From assembly GCF_030268225.1 (NCBI RefSeq), contig NZ_BSQG01000001.1, positions 981,299 through 1,045,298 of the forward strand: a stretch of 64,000 bases of DNA, read 5' to 3'. Position 1 is the stretch's first letter; every line of letters begins with the position of its first letter. The position numbers and the translations under genes were made by a program. The notes beneath the pieces are model-generated. The model was given only the letters and a program-made list of their open reading frames with translations. It did not search any database and had not been told where the DNA came from. This document shows, piece after piece, positions 24,634-34,221 of the stretch. The DNA is from Nocardiopsis ansamitocini (GTDB taxonomy: Bacteria > Actinomycetota > Actinomycetes > Streptosporangiales > Streptosporangiaceae).

Positions 24634-26169
24634 TCACTCGTTATCGAGGCCGGATTTTTTCGAGAGAGCCGTGGCACCCGGTGGTTTTTTCAGGGCCAGC
24701 GGAATCTCTCTTTCCAGCATGCGCAAAGCCAACCAGAGCTCGGCCCGGTAATCGGGGTCGTTGAGGTCCCCGGGAAGAAGTTCGCGGATTCGCGTGAGCC
24801 GGTAGCGCAAGGTGTGCCGGTGGACTCCCAGCGCCTCGGCCGCGGCGTCCCATCTTCCCGACGCAGCCAAATAGGCACGCAAAGAGGCCAGGAGGTCGAT
24901 GGCTGAGCGGTGCACGAGCAACGGACGGAGCAGACCGTGCGCCAACCGGCTTCCCGACGGGGTGTCGAGCAGGCCGAGGAAACCGCCTGGCAGGTCCCCG
25001 TGGCGCACGAGTGCGCGCTCCTCGCTGCGCGCGAGGTCGAAGGCGCGTGCGGCCTGGGCCCTCGCGGCCGGAAGCTCGTCGAGGCCCGCGGGTTCGCCCG
25101 CTCCGACCGGCCCCCCCGTGAGCTCGGCCAGTACCCCCGCGGGGTCGGCCCCGGCTCCGCCGACGACCACGAAACACTCGTCGACCACACCGGTCAGACA
25201 GTCGTGGAAACGAGGGTCTCCGGACAACGGGGCAGCACTTCTATCGGTCAGCGCAACCGTCACAGGCTCTCGCGGGAGGGCCGAACGCAGTCCAGCAGTC
25301 CCTGGATCGTTTATCGCCACAGCTCCGTTGAGCAACGCCTCCAGGACGCCCTGGTGCATCTCCAACGCGCCGGGCAGACTGCGCTCCAGTTCCAGGGAAA
25401 GCAGGGAGATGGCCCCGTTGACGAGCATGCGCTCCTCGGCCCCCAGGGCTCGGGGCCCGCCCACGGCGATGAAGCCGTGAATACGTCCCGCTACTCCCAA
25501 CGGCTGTATCGAGACGGTTTGGCCGTCCTGGGACAATGAAGCGCTGGCGGGCTGGCGGGCAGCACCGAGCCTGCGCACTTCCGCGGTCAACCCCGCCCAG
25601 CGCGAAACCGCGTCGGGCGGCCTGGCGTGTCGGGGAGCTCCGTCCGGAGCCAGCAACAGCACCCAGCCGTCCAGCTCCGCACCCAGCCGGTCCACCACGG
25701 CCTCGGCTCCGCGCAAGGCCGCCTGGGTGAGCTGACGCTGTGCATCGAACGCTCTGCTCAATCCCTCGTACTCGTCTTTGGCCAAAAGCCGGGAAACCTC
25801 CTTCCCCACAGCGATGAAGGGGGTCTCCCGTGGAACAGCGATCAGCGGCAGTCCGAGGCGAGCCGCCGCGTCGACCAGTGCTTCCGGCACCTCCTCGTGG
25901 GCGACGCCGCAGCCGAAGCCCAGTCCGGCCACCCCGCGGTCGAGGAGACGGCGCACGTAGTCGTGGGCGGTGTCGTCTTCCTGCGGCCAACGCACCCCGG
26001 TCGTGAGAACGAGTTCGCCGCCCTCCAGATAGGGGGTGGGATCGGTGAGCTCGCTGACCGCCACCCAGCGCACGGTGTTGTCGAGATGGCCGTCCCCGCT
26101 GAGCAGCCGAAGGCGCAGACGTGGGGTCCGCAGGATCGCACCCAGGGTGGGCGGCACAGTGGGCGGCAC
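24634..26169 (-). CDS. PucR family transcriptional regulator (gabT-linked)
   Basis: 511 residues. N-terminal PucR ligand domain (about 8-125) with VRWVAVSELTDPTPYLEGGEL and TTGVRW in part, a central GGDEF-like/PAS-like region, and a C-terminal PucR HTH domain with LAASGRWDAAAEALGVHRHT followed by RYRLTRIREL. PucR regulators activate catabolism of purines, GABA, proline and related compounds. GTG start follows GAGGAG; a 12-bp tandem duplication (two copies of cactgtgccgcc) offers a second GTG four codons later. It is divergent from gabT with a 179-bp gap and therefore most likely controls GABA use. A second PucR is at 35686. Confidence 0.9.
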   Translation of the reverse strand: MPPTVPPTLGAILRTPRLRLRLLSGDGHLDNTVRWVAVSELTDPTPYLEGGELVLTTGVRWPQEDDTAHDYVRRLLDRGVAGLGFGCGVAHEEVPEALVDAAARLGLPLIAVPRETPFIAVGKEVSRLLAKDEYEGLSRAFDAQRQLTQAALRGAEAVVDRLGAELDGWVLLLAPDGAPRHARPPDAVSRWAGLTAEVRRLGAARQPASASLSQDGQTVSIQPLGVAGRIHGFIAVGGPRALGAEERMLVNGAISLLSLELERSLPGALEMHQGVLEALLNGAVAINDPGTAGLRSALPREPVTVALTDRSAAPLSGDPRFHDCLTGVVDECFVVVGGAGADPAGVLAELTGGPVGAGEPAGLDELPAARAQAARAFDLARSEERALVRHGDLPGGFLGLLDTPSGSRLAHGLLRPLLVHRSAIDLLASLRAYLAASGRWDAAAEALGVHRHTLRYRLTRIRELLPGDLNDPDYRAELWLALRMLEREIPLALKKPPGATALSKKSGLDNE

Positions 26170-26348
26170 AGTGGGCTCCTCGTGTCAGGCGGGCGGGGCA
26201 ATCAATCTGCCAAAACGGCTAACAACTCCACGAAATCCTATCCATCCCGGCAATAAGCCAGACCTGTCCCACACCGTAGTGTCAGGGCTGATCAGCACGG
26301 TCGTAGCGCATGCGCCGGGCCCGGTTCACGAGGGAGGAACACAGCATC

Positions 26349-27695
26349 ATGGCCACCAGCAACGCGGGGCTTCCGCAAAAACGCCGGATCGTCACCGAGA
26401 TCCCCGGCCCGAAGTCGAAGGCGCTTCAGGAGCGTCGCAGCAGAGCTGTCGCCAAGGGTGTGGGAAGTGTCCTGCCGGTCTACGTGGAGCGGGCCGACCG
26501 CGGCATCGTCCAGGACATCGACGGCAACGCGTTCATCGACTTCGGCTCGGGCATCGCGGTGACGAACGTGGGCAATGCCAACCCCGAAGTGGTGGCGCGA
26601 GCAAGCGAGCAACTCGCCAGGTTCACGCACACCTGTTTCATGGTCAATCCCTATGAGGGCTACGTGGAGGTCTGCGAGGCCCTCAACCGGATCAGTCCGG
26701 GCACCCACGAGAAGCGCTCGATCCTGCTGAACTCCGGCGCCGAGGCGGTGGAGAACGCGGTCAAGATCGCGCGCAACGCCACCGGACGCCAGGCGGTCGT
26801 GGTGTTCGACCACGCCTACCACGGACGAACCAACCTGACGATGGCACTGACCGCGAAGAACATGCCGTACAAGCAGGGCTTCGGTCCGTTCGCGGGCGAG
26901 GTCTACCGGATGCCGATGGCCTACCCGTTCCGCTGGCCGACCGGGCCCGAGAATTGCGGCCCAGAGGCCGCGGCGCAGGCCATCGACCAGATCACCAAGC
27001 AGATCGGCGCGGAGAACGTGGCCGCTGTGCTCATCGAACCGATCCAGGGCGAGGGCGGTTTCATCGAGCCGGGGGCGGGATTCCTGCCCGCGATCGTCGA
27101 GTTCTGTCGGGCCAATGGGATCGTGTTCGTCGCCGACGAGGTACAGACCGGGTTCGCGCGTACCGGTGACCTCTTCGCGTGCGAGCACGAGGACGTCGTC
27201 CCCGACCTGATCTGCACGGCGAAGGGCATCGCCGGTGGTCTTCCCCTGGCCGCGGTGACCGGACGCTCCGAGCTGATGGACGCCGTGCACGGAGGCGGCT
27301 TGGGCGGTACCTACGGCGGAAACCCTGCGGCATGTGCGGCCGCACTCGCCTCCCTGGAGACGATCGAGAACGACAGGCTCACCGAGCGGGCCCGCGCCAT
27401 CGGCGCGACCATGCTGTCGCGTCTGCGTGCACTGGCCGAACGCCATGATGTGATCGGCGACGTGCGCGGACGCGGTGCGATGATCGCGATCGAGCTGGTG
27501 GCGGGCAACGGTGACCGGACACCCAACCCGACCGTACTGGCCGAGGTCCTGAAGCACTGCCACGCAAACGGCCTCATCCTGCTCAGCGCCGGCACCTACG
27601 GCAACGTGCTGCGGATGCTGCCGCCCCTGGTGATCAGCGACGAACTGCTGGACGAAGGTCTTTCGGTCATCGAGGATGCCTTCGCGCGACTGTAA
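26349..27695 (+). CDS. gabT: 4-aminobutyrate aminotransferase
   Basis: 448 residues, class III PLP aminotransferase. Moves the amino group of GABA to 2-oxoglutarate, giving succinate semialdehyde and glutamate. PLP lysine K292 in CTAKGIAGG, D263 in FVADEVQTGF binding the pyridine nitrogen, LNSGAEAVENAVKIAR at the phosphate site, and the GabT-like start RIVTEIPGPKS. ATG follows GAGGAA. The gene is monocistronic: two strong hairpins follow, and no succinate-semialdehyde dehydrogenase gene is adjacent, so the second step is encoded elsewhere. It could also act on other omega-amino acids. Confidence 0.92.
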   Translation: MATSNAGLPQKRRIVTEIPGPKSKALQERRSRAVAKGVGSVLPVYVERADRGIVQDIDGNAFIDFGSGIAVTNVGNANPEVVARASEQLARFTHTCFMVNPYEGYVEVCEALNRISPGTHEKRSILLNSGAEAVENAVKIARNATGRQAVVVFDHAYHGRTNLTMALTAKNMPYKQGFGPFAGEVYRMPMAYPFRWPTGPENCGPEAAAQAIDQITKQIGAENVAAVLIEPIQGEGGFIEPGAGFLPAIVEFCRANGIVFVADEVQTGFARTGDLFACEHEDVVPDLICTAKGIAGGLPLAAVTGRSELMDAVHGGGLGGTYGGNPAACAAALASLETIENDRLTERARAIGATMLSRLRALAERHDVIGDVRGRGAMIAIELVAGNGDRTPNPTVLAEVLKHCHANGLILLSAGTYGNVLRMLPPLVISDELLDEGLSVIEDAFARL

Positions 27696-27726
27696 CGCGC
27701 CGACTGCCATGCGGGGTGCGGGGAAA

Positions 27727-27780
27727 GGGACCGGGATCGGTCCCTGCGGGGTGGGGCGCCGGAAGGGGGCGCCCCACCCC
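27727..27780. terminator. Double hairpin after gabT
   Basis: Two successive perfect inverted repeats: GGGACCG/CGGTCCC (27727-27744) and a 13-bp stem GGGGTGGGGCGCC with 7-nt loop (27748-27780). Starts 32 bases after the gabT stop. Confidence 0.75.
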
Positions 27781-28319
27781 GTCACGCGTTCCGGGGCAAC
27801 CCTGGTGGATGAGGCTTCGCGGTCTGCCTTGCGAGCTCGTGAACGGCGAACGGTGGGACCTCGGGCCTTGGGTGGTTGATCATTGTCGGGTGGTGGGGAA
27901 TGGATCTCGTGCGGTGGTCATCGGCAACCGCCGGAGTTCGCGTCAGCTGCGGCCAGGTGGCGCATGGCCCTGAGCCCTTTCCGGCCCACGCTGTCGCGTG
28001 GTGAGGGGCGAGGACGGCCTTCACCAGCTCGGTGACGGGGTCGGAAAGGGCTCGGTGTGCGTTGGGCTTCACGGGCGTTCTCGGGAGAGCCCGCGGTCGC
28101 TGTTCGGACCGACACCATGAGCGGTACGGGCGGACATGCCCCGAGGCGCTTGTCCTTGGTCCAGCCCGTCGGCGTTCAGCGGGAGCGGCTGCGCCGAACG
28201 ATCCGCCCCGCGCTCATACGAGATGCTCTACCGGGGGCGGCCTTCGACATCGGGCTGTCCACCGGTCACCGAAGCCGACTCTGTCTGCCGCGTGTCCGAT
28301 GACCATCGAGTTCGCCGGT
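27781..28319. other. Gene-free region after gabT
   Basis: About 540 bp. Several short ORFs exist on both strands but none has a Shine-Dalgarno, coherent codon bias or a recognised domain. It could be a decayed gene. I see nothing I can name. Confidence 0.35.
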
Positions 28320-29249
28320 CTACCGCCCCATCGCCGCCCCTCTGGGTCCCACGTCCGCACGCCGTCCGTCGGCAGCAGGAAGCGGTGCTGGTGGCCAGCT
28401 CATGACCTGGCGCGTGGTACCACCGAGCAGCGCGGTTTTGTCCGATTTGGACAGCTCGGGCTGGTCGAGCAGGTAGTGCAGGCCTTGGGCGTAGGAGTGA
28501 TAACCCGGATACATCGGTACGGGGTCGAAGCCGTGCAACCGTCCGAAAACCCGGTGCTGGTCGGTCGCCCACATGCATCGGTCGGCACCGAACGCGCCGA
28601 GAACCCGCAGCAGGTGAGGCCAGATGTCGGGGTACGGGTACGCCTTGGTGGACAGTGTCGGTGCGCCGGAGAGTTTGACGAAGACGTTCGGTAGTTCTGC
28701 GAGGGCCAGCAAGTGGCCGAGGTCGCGCCACGGAGGGTCGTCGGCCGGGATCAGTGGCGGCTGGTTCAGCCCCATGTGGTCGATTATCAAAGGGAGTTCG
28801 GGATGCGAGCGTGCCACTGTCGCGATGTCGGGGAGTACGCCTGACGCCAGGAGACAGACCGGCATCCGGTGCTGTTCAGCGGCGATCAGTAGTTGCTCGT
28901 AGGCCCCGGCCCGCAGGCGTTCGACGGCATCAGGGGGAAAGGCGAGGTTGACCCGAAGCCCCAGGACGCCTGGTTCCTTGCCTGCACGGGCCACCTGATC
29001 GGCGATGTCGGGTGAGGTCTCGTCGAGGGTCAGTACGGTGGCGAGGCGCCCGGGGTGCCGGGCGACGGCGGCCTCACACCACTCTGCGGGGGCGATTTCC
29101 GGATGGCTGACGAGAATGGCCGCGTCGACGCCTGCTGCGTCCATCTGCGCGAGAACGATCTCAGTCAGCAGGGAGGGGTAGGACTCCTCTCCGTGTGTCC
29201 AATCCGACCAGGGATGTGGCAGATGCAGTTGTGCGTCGATGATGTCCAT
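28320..29249 (-). CDS. Amidohydrolase 2 family protein
   Basis: 309 residues, metal-dependent TIM-barrel hydrolase or decarboxylase of the amidohydrolase-2 type. N-terminal MDIIDAQLHLPHPW supplies the metal-binding motif (the second His of HxH is replaced, DAQLH), IDHMGLNQP gives the central His, and MWATDQHRVFG the C-terminal Asp. Members act on 2-pyrone-dicarboxylate, lactones, aromatic acids and similar; the substrate here is unknown. The last 25 residues are Arg/Gly/Ala-rich and look unstructured. Downstream of, and likely cotranscribed with, the SDR gene (41-bp gap); a LysR regulator is divergent. ATG with AGGAACAGG upstream. Confidence 0.8.
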   Translation of the reverse strand: MDIIDAQLHLPHPWSDWTHGEESYPSLLTEIVLAQMDAAGVDAAILVSHPEIAPAEWCEAAVARHPGRLATVLTLDETSPDIADQVARAGKEPGVLGLRVNLAFPPDAVERLRAGAYEQLLIAAEQHRMPVCLLASGVLPDIATVARSHPELPLIIDHMGLNQPPLIPADDPPWRDLGHLLALAELPNVFVKLSGAPTLSTKAYPYPDIWPHLLRVLGAFGADRCMWATDQHRVFGRLHGFDPVPMYPGYHSYAQGLHYLLDQPELSKSDKTALLGGTTRQVMSWPPAPLPAADGRRADVGPRGAAMGR

Positions 29250-29290
29250 GCAAGACCTGTTCCTGTGGTGTCGATCAAGGGGAGAGGTGT

Positions 29291-30034
29291 TCAGGCCGCG
29301 ATTCCGCTGCCTCCGCCGACGACGATGTTCTGGCCGGTTACGTAGCCGGAGGAGCCGGAGGCGAGGAATGCCACGACTTCGGCGATCTCGCGAGCCGACC
29401 CCATACGCCCGAAGGGGATCCGCGCGGCCATGGCTTCGGTCGCCTCGGCGAGCGCTTCGGGGGGCAGGCCCGACTTCGACCAGATCGGAGTTTCGACGGC
29501 CCCCGGGCTCACCGCGTTGACGCGTATGCGCCGGGGCGCCAGTTCGATTGCCAGTGAAGGGACCATCGCGAGCAGGGCCCCTCTGCTCGCGGCGGTGATG
29601 CTGCCGCCCGCGATGCCGCGAATCGCGCCGATACCCACGGTGAAGACGACCGAGGAGCCGTCTCGGAGCAACGGCAGTGTCTTCTGGAGTGTGAAGAACT
29701 GCCCCCTCGCGTTGGTCGCGAACACGTCATCGTAGGTAGCCTCATCGACCGCCTCCAGCGGCGCGGCGCGGCTGATGCCGGCGTTCAGGAAAAGGACGTC
29801 GAGTTGGCCGAAGCGAGTGCGGACCTCGGAGGCGAGGTGGTCGGTGTCAGAGGTGGAGCGCGAGTCTGCCCGGAGGATGATGACGCCTGCGGGCAGCTCC
29901 TTCCTGGCGGCCGCAAGGGTGTCCGGGTTCTGTCCGGTGACCATCACCCGGTACCCCTGCTGGTGCAGCAGCTCCGCCGACGCCTTACCGATTCCGCTGG
30001 TGCCTCCGGTGATCAGAGCGGTGGGCAAGGGCAT
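29291..30034 (-). CDS. SDR family protein lacking the catalytic Tyr/Lys
   Basis: 247 residues, short-chain dehydrogenase fold. Cofactor motif TGGTSGIG and NAGIS are intact, and the C-terminus GYVTGQNIVVGGGSGIA is standard. The catalytic segment reads GGSITAASRGALLAM where active enzymes have YxxxK: the Tyr is Thr, the Lys is Arg, and the upstream Ser position (VFTVGIGA) is also changed. This is either a non-catalytic SDR or the atypical subgroup that uses other residues. ATG at 30034 with GGAG upstream. First gene of a two-gene unit with the amidohydrolase, under a divergent LysR regulator. Confidence 0.8.
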   Translation of the reverse strand: MPLPTALITGGTSGIGKASAELLHQQGYRVMVTGQNPDTLAAARKELPAGVIILRADSRSTSDTDHLASEVRTRFGQLDVLFLNAGISRAAPLEAVDEATYDDVFATNARGQFFTLQKTLPLLRDGSSVVFTVGIGAIRGIAGGSITAASRGALLAMVPSLAIELAPRRIRVNAVSPGAVETPIWSKSGLPPEALAEATEAMAARIPFGRMGSAREIAEVVAFLASGSSGYVTGQNIVVGGGSGIAA

Positions 30035-30186
30035 GGGGATACTCCGATCGGACGGTGAACCAGAATGTGGAGGAACGCGGCCCCGGGGATCGCCGGGCTG
30101 CCGAATCCCATCCTGCGTCCACCGTCTGTCCCCTGGCCAATGAATGTTCCGCGCTAAGCGATACTCAAGGCGCATCACCTCACGTC

Positions 30187-30207
30187 AAGTGCATGATCCG
30201 CGCACTT
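30187..30207. promoter_or_regulatory. LysR binding site candidate
   Basis: AAGTGC and GCACTT separated by nine bases, 30 bp before the LysR start and in the divergent gap to the SDR gene. The symmetry fits a regulator dimer, although the spacing is T-N13-A rather than the classical T-N11-A. Confidence 0.4.
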
Positions 30208-30236
30208 CTCCCCTTTCTCGGGGGTTAGGCTCAGAT

Positions 30237-31166
30237 ATGCCTGACGTGCCACCGACACCCCCCGACCTGGATCTGAAGTTGGTCCGCTGTTTCACCGTTG
30301 TCGTCGAGCACCGCCACTTCGGTCGCGCCGCAGATGTCCTGCACACCACTCAGCCGTCGCTGAGCCGCCAGATCCTGCGTCTCGAGCGGCAGATGGGGAC
30401 GCGTCTGCTCGACCGCTCCCCACGAGGCACAGAGCTGACCGAGGCCGGTGAGGCATTCCTCCCGCTCGCTCTGATGCTGCTGGCCTCCGCCACCCGGGCT
30501 GTGACACACGCCCGGGGCGCGGCCAGGCCCAGGCGCTTCACCGTCGGCTACACCACCAACCTCATCGTCACCCCGGCCGTCATCGAACTGCGCCGCCGCA
30601 CCCCCTCCGTGGAAGTACGCGCCGCGCACCTGCCGTGGAACCAACCGCGTGAGGCACTGCTCGACAACCGGGTGGACGTGGTTGTGGCCCGGCTGCCGCT
30701 GCGCGCCGAGGGCCTGACCGTGACCGTCCTGAGCGAGGAGGACCGGGCCATCGTGGTCCCCCTCGGCCATCGCCTGGCCGGCCGGAGTTTTGTGACTCTC
30801 GACGACATAGCCGACGAACCCATCCCTCGGACGCCCGACCCGGGCTGGAATGCCTTCTGGCGCATCGACCCCCGGCCCGACGGACGCCCCGCACCCGACG
30901 GACCGCTCATCGACGACGTCGAGGACAAGATCGAACACGTCGCCGCCGGACAGGCTGTCGCGATCGTCCCCGTCGGCGAATACCTCAGCCGCCTGCGTCC
31001 CGGACTCACCACCGTGCCACTGAAGGGAATCGCGCCCAGTCAGGTGGTTCTGGCTACTCGCGCAGACAACCGCGACCGGTTGGTGGCGGCGTTCCGGGAA
31101 CTTGCCGAGCGGCACCTCGCCCGGTCACCCCGAGGCTCCGAATGGGCACCGACACTCAGCCAGTAG
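30237..31166 (+). CDS. LysR family transcriptional regulator
   Basis: 309 residues. N-terminal winged helix (about 10-70) with VVEHRHFGRAADVLHTTQPS and SRQILRLERQMGTRLLDRS in part, then a periplasmic-binding-like effector domain with RFTVGYTTNL and DDVEDKIEHVAAGQAVAIVP. The effector domain is of the type seen in regulators of aromatic or short-chain acid degradation. The ATG at 30237 is used; the Shine-Dalgarno is weak. Divergent from the SDR-amidohydrolase unit and most likely its activator, responding to a pathway intermediate. Confidence 0.88.
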   Translation: MPDVPPTPPDLDLKLVRCFTVVVEHRHFGRAADVLHTTQPSLSRQILRLERQMGTRLLDRSPRGTELTEAGEAFLPLALMLLASATRAVTHARGAARPRRFTVGYTTNLIVTPAVIELRRRTPSVEVRAAHLPWNQPREALLDNRVDVVVARLPLRAEGLTVTVLSEEDRAIVVPLGHRLAGRSFVTLDDIADEPIPRTPDPGWNAFWRIDPRPDGRPAPDGPLIDDVEDKIEHVAAGQAVAIVPVGEYLSRLRPGLTTVPLKGIAPSQVVLATRADNRDRLVAAFRELAERHLARSPRGSEWAPTLSQ

Positions 31167-32031
31167 ACATCTCGGCCCACTCAATGCGCTTCCTGAAGCT
31201 GAAGCAGATCTCACGATGGGGTAGCCCTCGGTCGGAGCCACTTCGGAATCGGACTCCTCGCCCCCGGGGGGACCGAAACGGTCGAGGCATCCGACGCCCG
31301 GCGCTGTCCGTGCCCGTCGTCGTGGCCGACACCCTCACGCCTTTTCCGGGCACCGCCGGAGTCGACCCCGGGACCACGCCTCGGTGTGCGCGAACCTGGC
31401 CCGTTCCCTGCCCAGCAGTGCGTCGGAACCCGTGGGGACGGCTACTGGCCCGGCCGAGGCCCTCCTCACCCTTCGCTCACCTGTCCTTCTGCTTTGGCGA
31501 GGGCAGGGCAAAGACGGCTTTCTGCTGTGGGACACCGGTTGCCGAAGCCGCACCGCCGTGGGATTCGGCTAGCCGACGGACTGCGGCCGGCCCAAAGCCG
31601 GTGCCGCCCGTCGAAGGTCGCGGACGTAATGCATCAGCCCGCGCCACATGCTGGAGGCCATCGGTGACGTGCCGGAGCAGCACGGCTTCTTTTCGGCAGG
31701 GCCACGGTGAACGCCTCGTCGAAGGTGGTCGGGCCGTCCTGGGCGCCCTCGGGCAAGATGCGGATGGCGCTGATCGGGGTGCGGAGTTCCTGCGCGATTC
31801 CGTTAGGGACAGCAATGCCATTGCCATCGAGCTAAATATCCGACATGTCGCCCAGTTTACGAAGTCAATAGTTGATTTTTCACTTTCTCGCTACTTAGAG
31901 TTATTGACGCTAAGCTGCGAGTGACAAAAATTGACTTCAGCTATTCCGGAAGCGCTTCGCATCTGCTTCAATAAAGAGCCGATAACTATTGGCCCGCCAG
32001 ACTGTCCTAAACCACGGGGGGAGCAGGGACG
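31167..32031. other. Long gene-poor region
   Basis: About 865 bp. An open frame (31142-31924) runs through most of it but its translation is Arg/Pro-rich and lacks any domain, and its 5' end overlaps the LysR gene. The last 200 bp (31800-32000) are strikingly A+T-rich and probably contain the promoter of the small gene at 32032. On the minus strand near 31690-31780 a short stretch reads like a protein remnant (RILPEGAQDGPTTFDEAF), possibly decayed coding sequence. Confidence 0.4.
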
Positions 32032-32295
32032 TTGAGCGGTCTGAGCATTATGTGCGATCGCAGCACACCTGACGCCGGAACCGGCGACGACAACTACATC
32101 TTCGATCCAGGGTCACTGACAACCGCGCAGATCATGGGGGATGCCTGCGCGATCTGCTACGTGAAATGGCCACGTCCGCGCGATCCGGTGGGCGCACTTC
32201 CCGACGGCACCGAGGTCTACGGGTGCGCGGAATGTGCGCACTACATGACCGGGCACGACGCGGCCATGTTCGATCACGCCTTCGCTGCGCACTGA
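32032..32295 (+). CDS. Small zinc-ribbon-like protein
   Basis: 87 residues. Two Cys pairs, CAIC and CAEC, about 30 residues apart, form a probable zinc site; the segment CYVKWPRPRDPVGALPDG between them recalls small actinobacterial zinc-ribbon proteins of unknown function. TTG start with a purine-rich gggggagcaggga upstream; ATG at 32050 is an alternative. No signal peptide. It stands alone after an A+T-rich promoter region and is closed by a strong terminator. Function unknown. Confidence 0.65.
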   Translation: MSGLSIMCDRSTPDAGTGDDNYIFDPGSLTTAQIMGDACAICYVKWPRPRDPVGALPDGTEVYGCAECAHYMTGHDAAMFDHAFAAH

Positions 32296-32365
32296 GGGTC
32301 GCCGTCCGATTGCCCCGAGCAACCGGACGGTTCGGTGCCATGCGCGTCAGGCGTTACAACCGAGA

Positions 32366-32408
32366 GGGGTGCTCCGGGTCCAGGGGGAGTGAGGACCCGG
32401 AGCACCCC
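32366..32408. terminator. Strong bidirectional hairpin terminator
   Basis: 16-bp perfect stem GGGGTGCTCCGGGTCC with an 11-nt loop, followed by TTATAG. Closes the small zinc-ribbon gene. The 200 bp after it (to 32612) show no gene. Confidence 0.85.
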
Positions 32409-32612
32409 TTATAGACGCGCCCGCTTCCAGGGGGGAGGAGGGGAAATGAGCGCGCCGCCCCGTTCGTGATCCCGTGCGGGTCACGGGTGCCGGTCGCGGC
32501 GGCCGCCACAAGCCGGTCAACCGAGCACTACGATACTCCGTGTAGTAACGAGAGAACCGTAAGTAGGCCAACTCCGCGCTAATTCGTGCGGTGCGGCCCT
32601 TCCACGCCGGAT

Positions 32613-34115
32613 TCAGCTACTGGTGGGGAAGCCCAGGTTCACTCCGCGATGGCTCGGGTCCACCCAGCGTGCCGTTACCGCCTTGGTCCGGGTATAGAAG
32701 TGCACGCCCTCCACTCCGTGGGCGTGACTGTCGCCGAACAGCGACTTCTTCCATCCACCGAACGAGTAGTAGGCCATGGGCACCGGGATCGGGACGTTGA
32801 TGCCGACCATGCCCACCTCGACCTCGTTCTGGAAACGGCGGGCCGCTCCGCCGTCGTTGGTGAAGATCGCCGTCCCGTTTCCGTAAGGGCTGTCGTTGAC
32901 GAGCCGGATGGCCTCTGCGTAGGAGCCCACCCGCAGCAACGACAGCACCGGACCGAAGATCTCGTCGGTGTAGCAACTCATCTTCGGTGTGACGTGGTCC
33001 AGCAGTGAAGGCCCCAACCAGAAACCGGCCGCCTCTTTGCCCAGGAAGGGGTGCGTCCGCCCGTCGATGGCAAGGGTGGCCCCCTGCCGCACACCCGTCT
33101 CCAGATAGGAGGCGACCCGGTCCCGATGCGCGGCGGTGATCAAAGGGCCCATGTCACTGCGCTCGTCGTCCCCCGGCCCGACTCTCAGCCGCGCCACCCT
33201 CTCCTGGATGCGCTCCAGCAGGTCGTCCGCAATGCCCCCGACAGCGACGATCGCCGAAATCGCCATGCACCGCTCCCCCGCCGAACCGAAGCCCGCCGAG
33301 ACGGCGGCGTCGGCGGCCAGGTCGAGGTCGGCGTCGGGGAGAACCACCATGTGGTTCTTCGCACCGCCCAGTGCCTGGACCCGCTTTCCGGTAGCGGCCG
33401 CGGTGCTGTAGACGTATTGCGCGATCGGGGTGGAGCCCACGAAACTGACCGCTTTGACATCGTCGTGGGCCAGCAACCCGTCCACCGCTTCCTTGTCACC
33501 GTGCACGACGTTGAACACCCCGTCGGGCAGGCCTGCCTCCGCCCACAACTCGGCGATGCGCACAGCGGCGGAGGGGTCTTTCTCGCTGGGTTTGAGGACG
33601 AAGGTGTTGCCACAGGCGATGGCGACGGGAAACATCCACATCGGGACCATGACGGGGAAATTGAAGGGCGAGATCGCGGCCACCACCCCGAGCGGCTGCA
33701 GGATGGAGTAGGCGTCCACCCTGCTGGAGACGTTCTCCGAGTACCCTCCCTTGAGCAAGTGGGGAATGCCGCAGGCGAACTCCACCACTTCCAGGCCCCG
33801 GGCAACCTCACCGGCCGCGTCGGAGACGACCTTGCCGTGCTCGTCGCTGATAAGGCGGGCGAGTTCGTCGCCGGCGGCGTGCAGCAGTTCACGGAACCGG
33901 AACAGTACGGCGGCGCGCTTGGCCAGAGAGGTGTCGCGCCAAGCGGGGAAGGCCGCGCGAGCAGCGGCGACAGCCGCCTCCACCTCGACGGGACCGGCAA
34001 GATCGACGGTGCCGCTGACTCTTCCGGTGGCGGGATTGTAGATGTCCCCTCGACGCCGGGGCTCGCCGGTCCAGGGCTTGTTGTCGATCCAGTGGGTCAC
34101 ATGCTTGGTACTCAA
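32613..34115 (-). CDS. mmsA: CoA-acylating (methyl)malonate-semialdehyde dehydrogenase
   Basis: 500 residues, aldehyde dehydrogenase fold. Oxidises methylmalonate semialdehyde to propionyl-CoA or malonate semialdehyde to acetyl-CoA with NAD and CoA, releasing CO2. Catalytic C283 in GSAGERCMAISAIV; the general-base Glu of ordinary ALDHs is replaced by Asn (LGGAKNHMVV), diagnostic of MmsA. SPFNFPVMVPMWMFPVAIAC and KPSEKDPSA are typical. TTG start at 34115 with AAGGA nine bases upstream. It lies 106 bp downstream of an omega-aminotransferase gene on the same strand, so together they can convert beta-alanine to acetyl-CoA or 3-aminoisobutyrate to propionyl-CoA. Confidence 0.92.
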   Translation of the reverse strand: MSTKHVTHWIDNKPWTGEPRRRGDIYNPATGRVSGTVDLAGPVEVEAAVAAARAAFPAWRDTSLAKRAAVLFRFRELLHAAGDELARLISDEHGKVVSDAAGEVARGLEVVEFACGIPHLLKGGYSENVSSRVDAYSILQPLGVVAAISPFNFPVMVPMWMFPVAIACGNTFVLKPSEKDPSAAVRIAELWAEAGLPDGVFNVVHGDKEAVDGLLAHDDVKAVSFVGSTPIAQYVYSTAAATGKRVQALGGAKNHMVVLPDADLDLAADAAVSAGFGSAGERCMAISAIVAVGGIADDLLERIQERVARLRVGPGDDERSDMGPLITAAHRDRVASYLETGVRQGATLAIDGRTHPFLGKEAAGFWLGPSLLDHVTPKMSCYTDEIFGPVLSLLRVGSYAEAIRLVNDSPYGNGTAIFTNDGGAARRFQNEVEVGMVGINVPIPVPMAYYSFGGWKKSLFGDSHAHGVEGVHFYTRTKAVTARWVDPSHRGVNLGFPTSS

Positions 34116-34221
34116 CAGGGTTGGTCCTTACTGCTTGCTGGGGGTGCGGTCCCGGCGGCCCTGCGGGCAGACCGATCGGAGCGGTCGGCACAGGGGCGGA
34201 CCGCCATACGGGCAGCCGGGG

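Noticed and set aside
26292-27785. 497-codon minus frame opposite gabT
   Set aside because: gabT has all catalytic motifs, Shine-Dalgarno and size; opposite frame has none.
31142-31924. 260-codon plus frame after lysR
   Set aside because: Overlaps lysR, no ribosome-binding site, Arg/Pro-rich, no domain.
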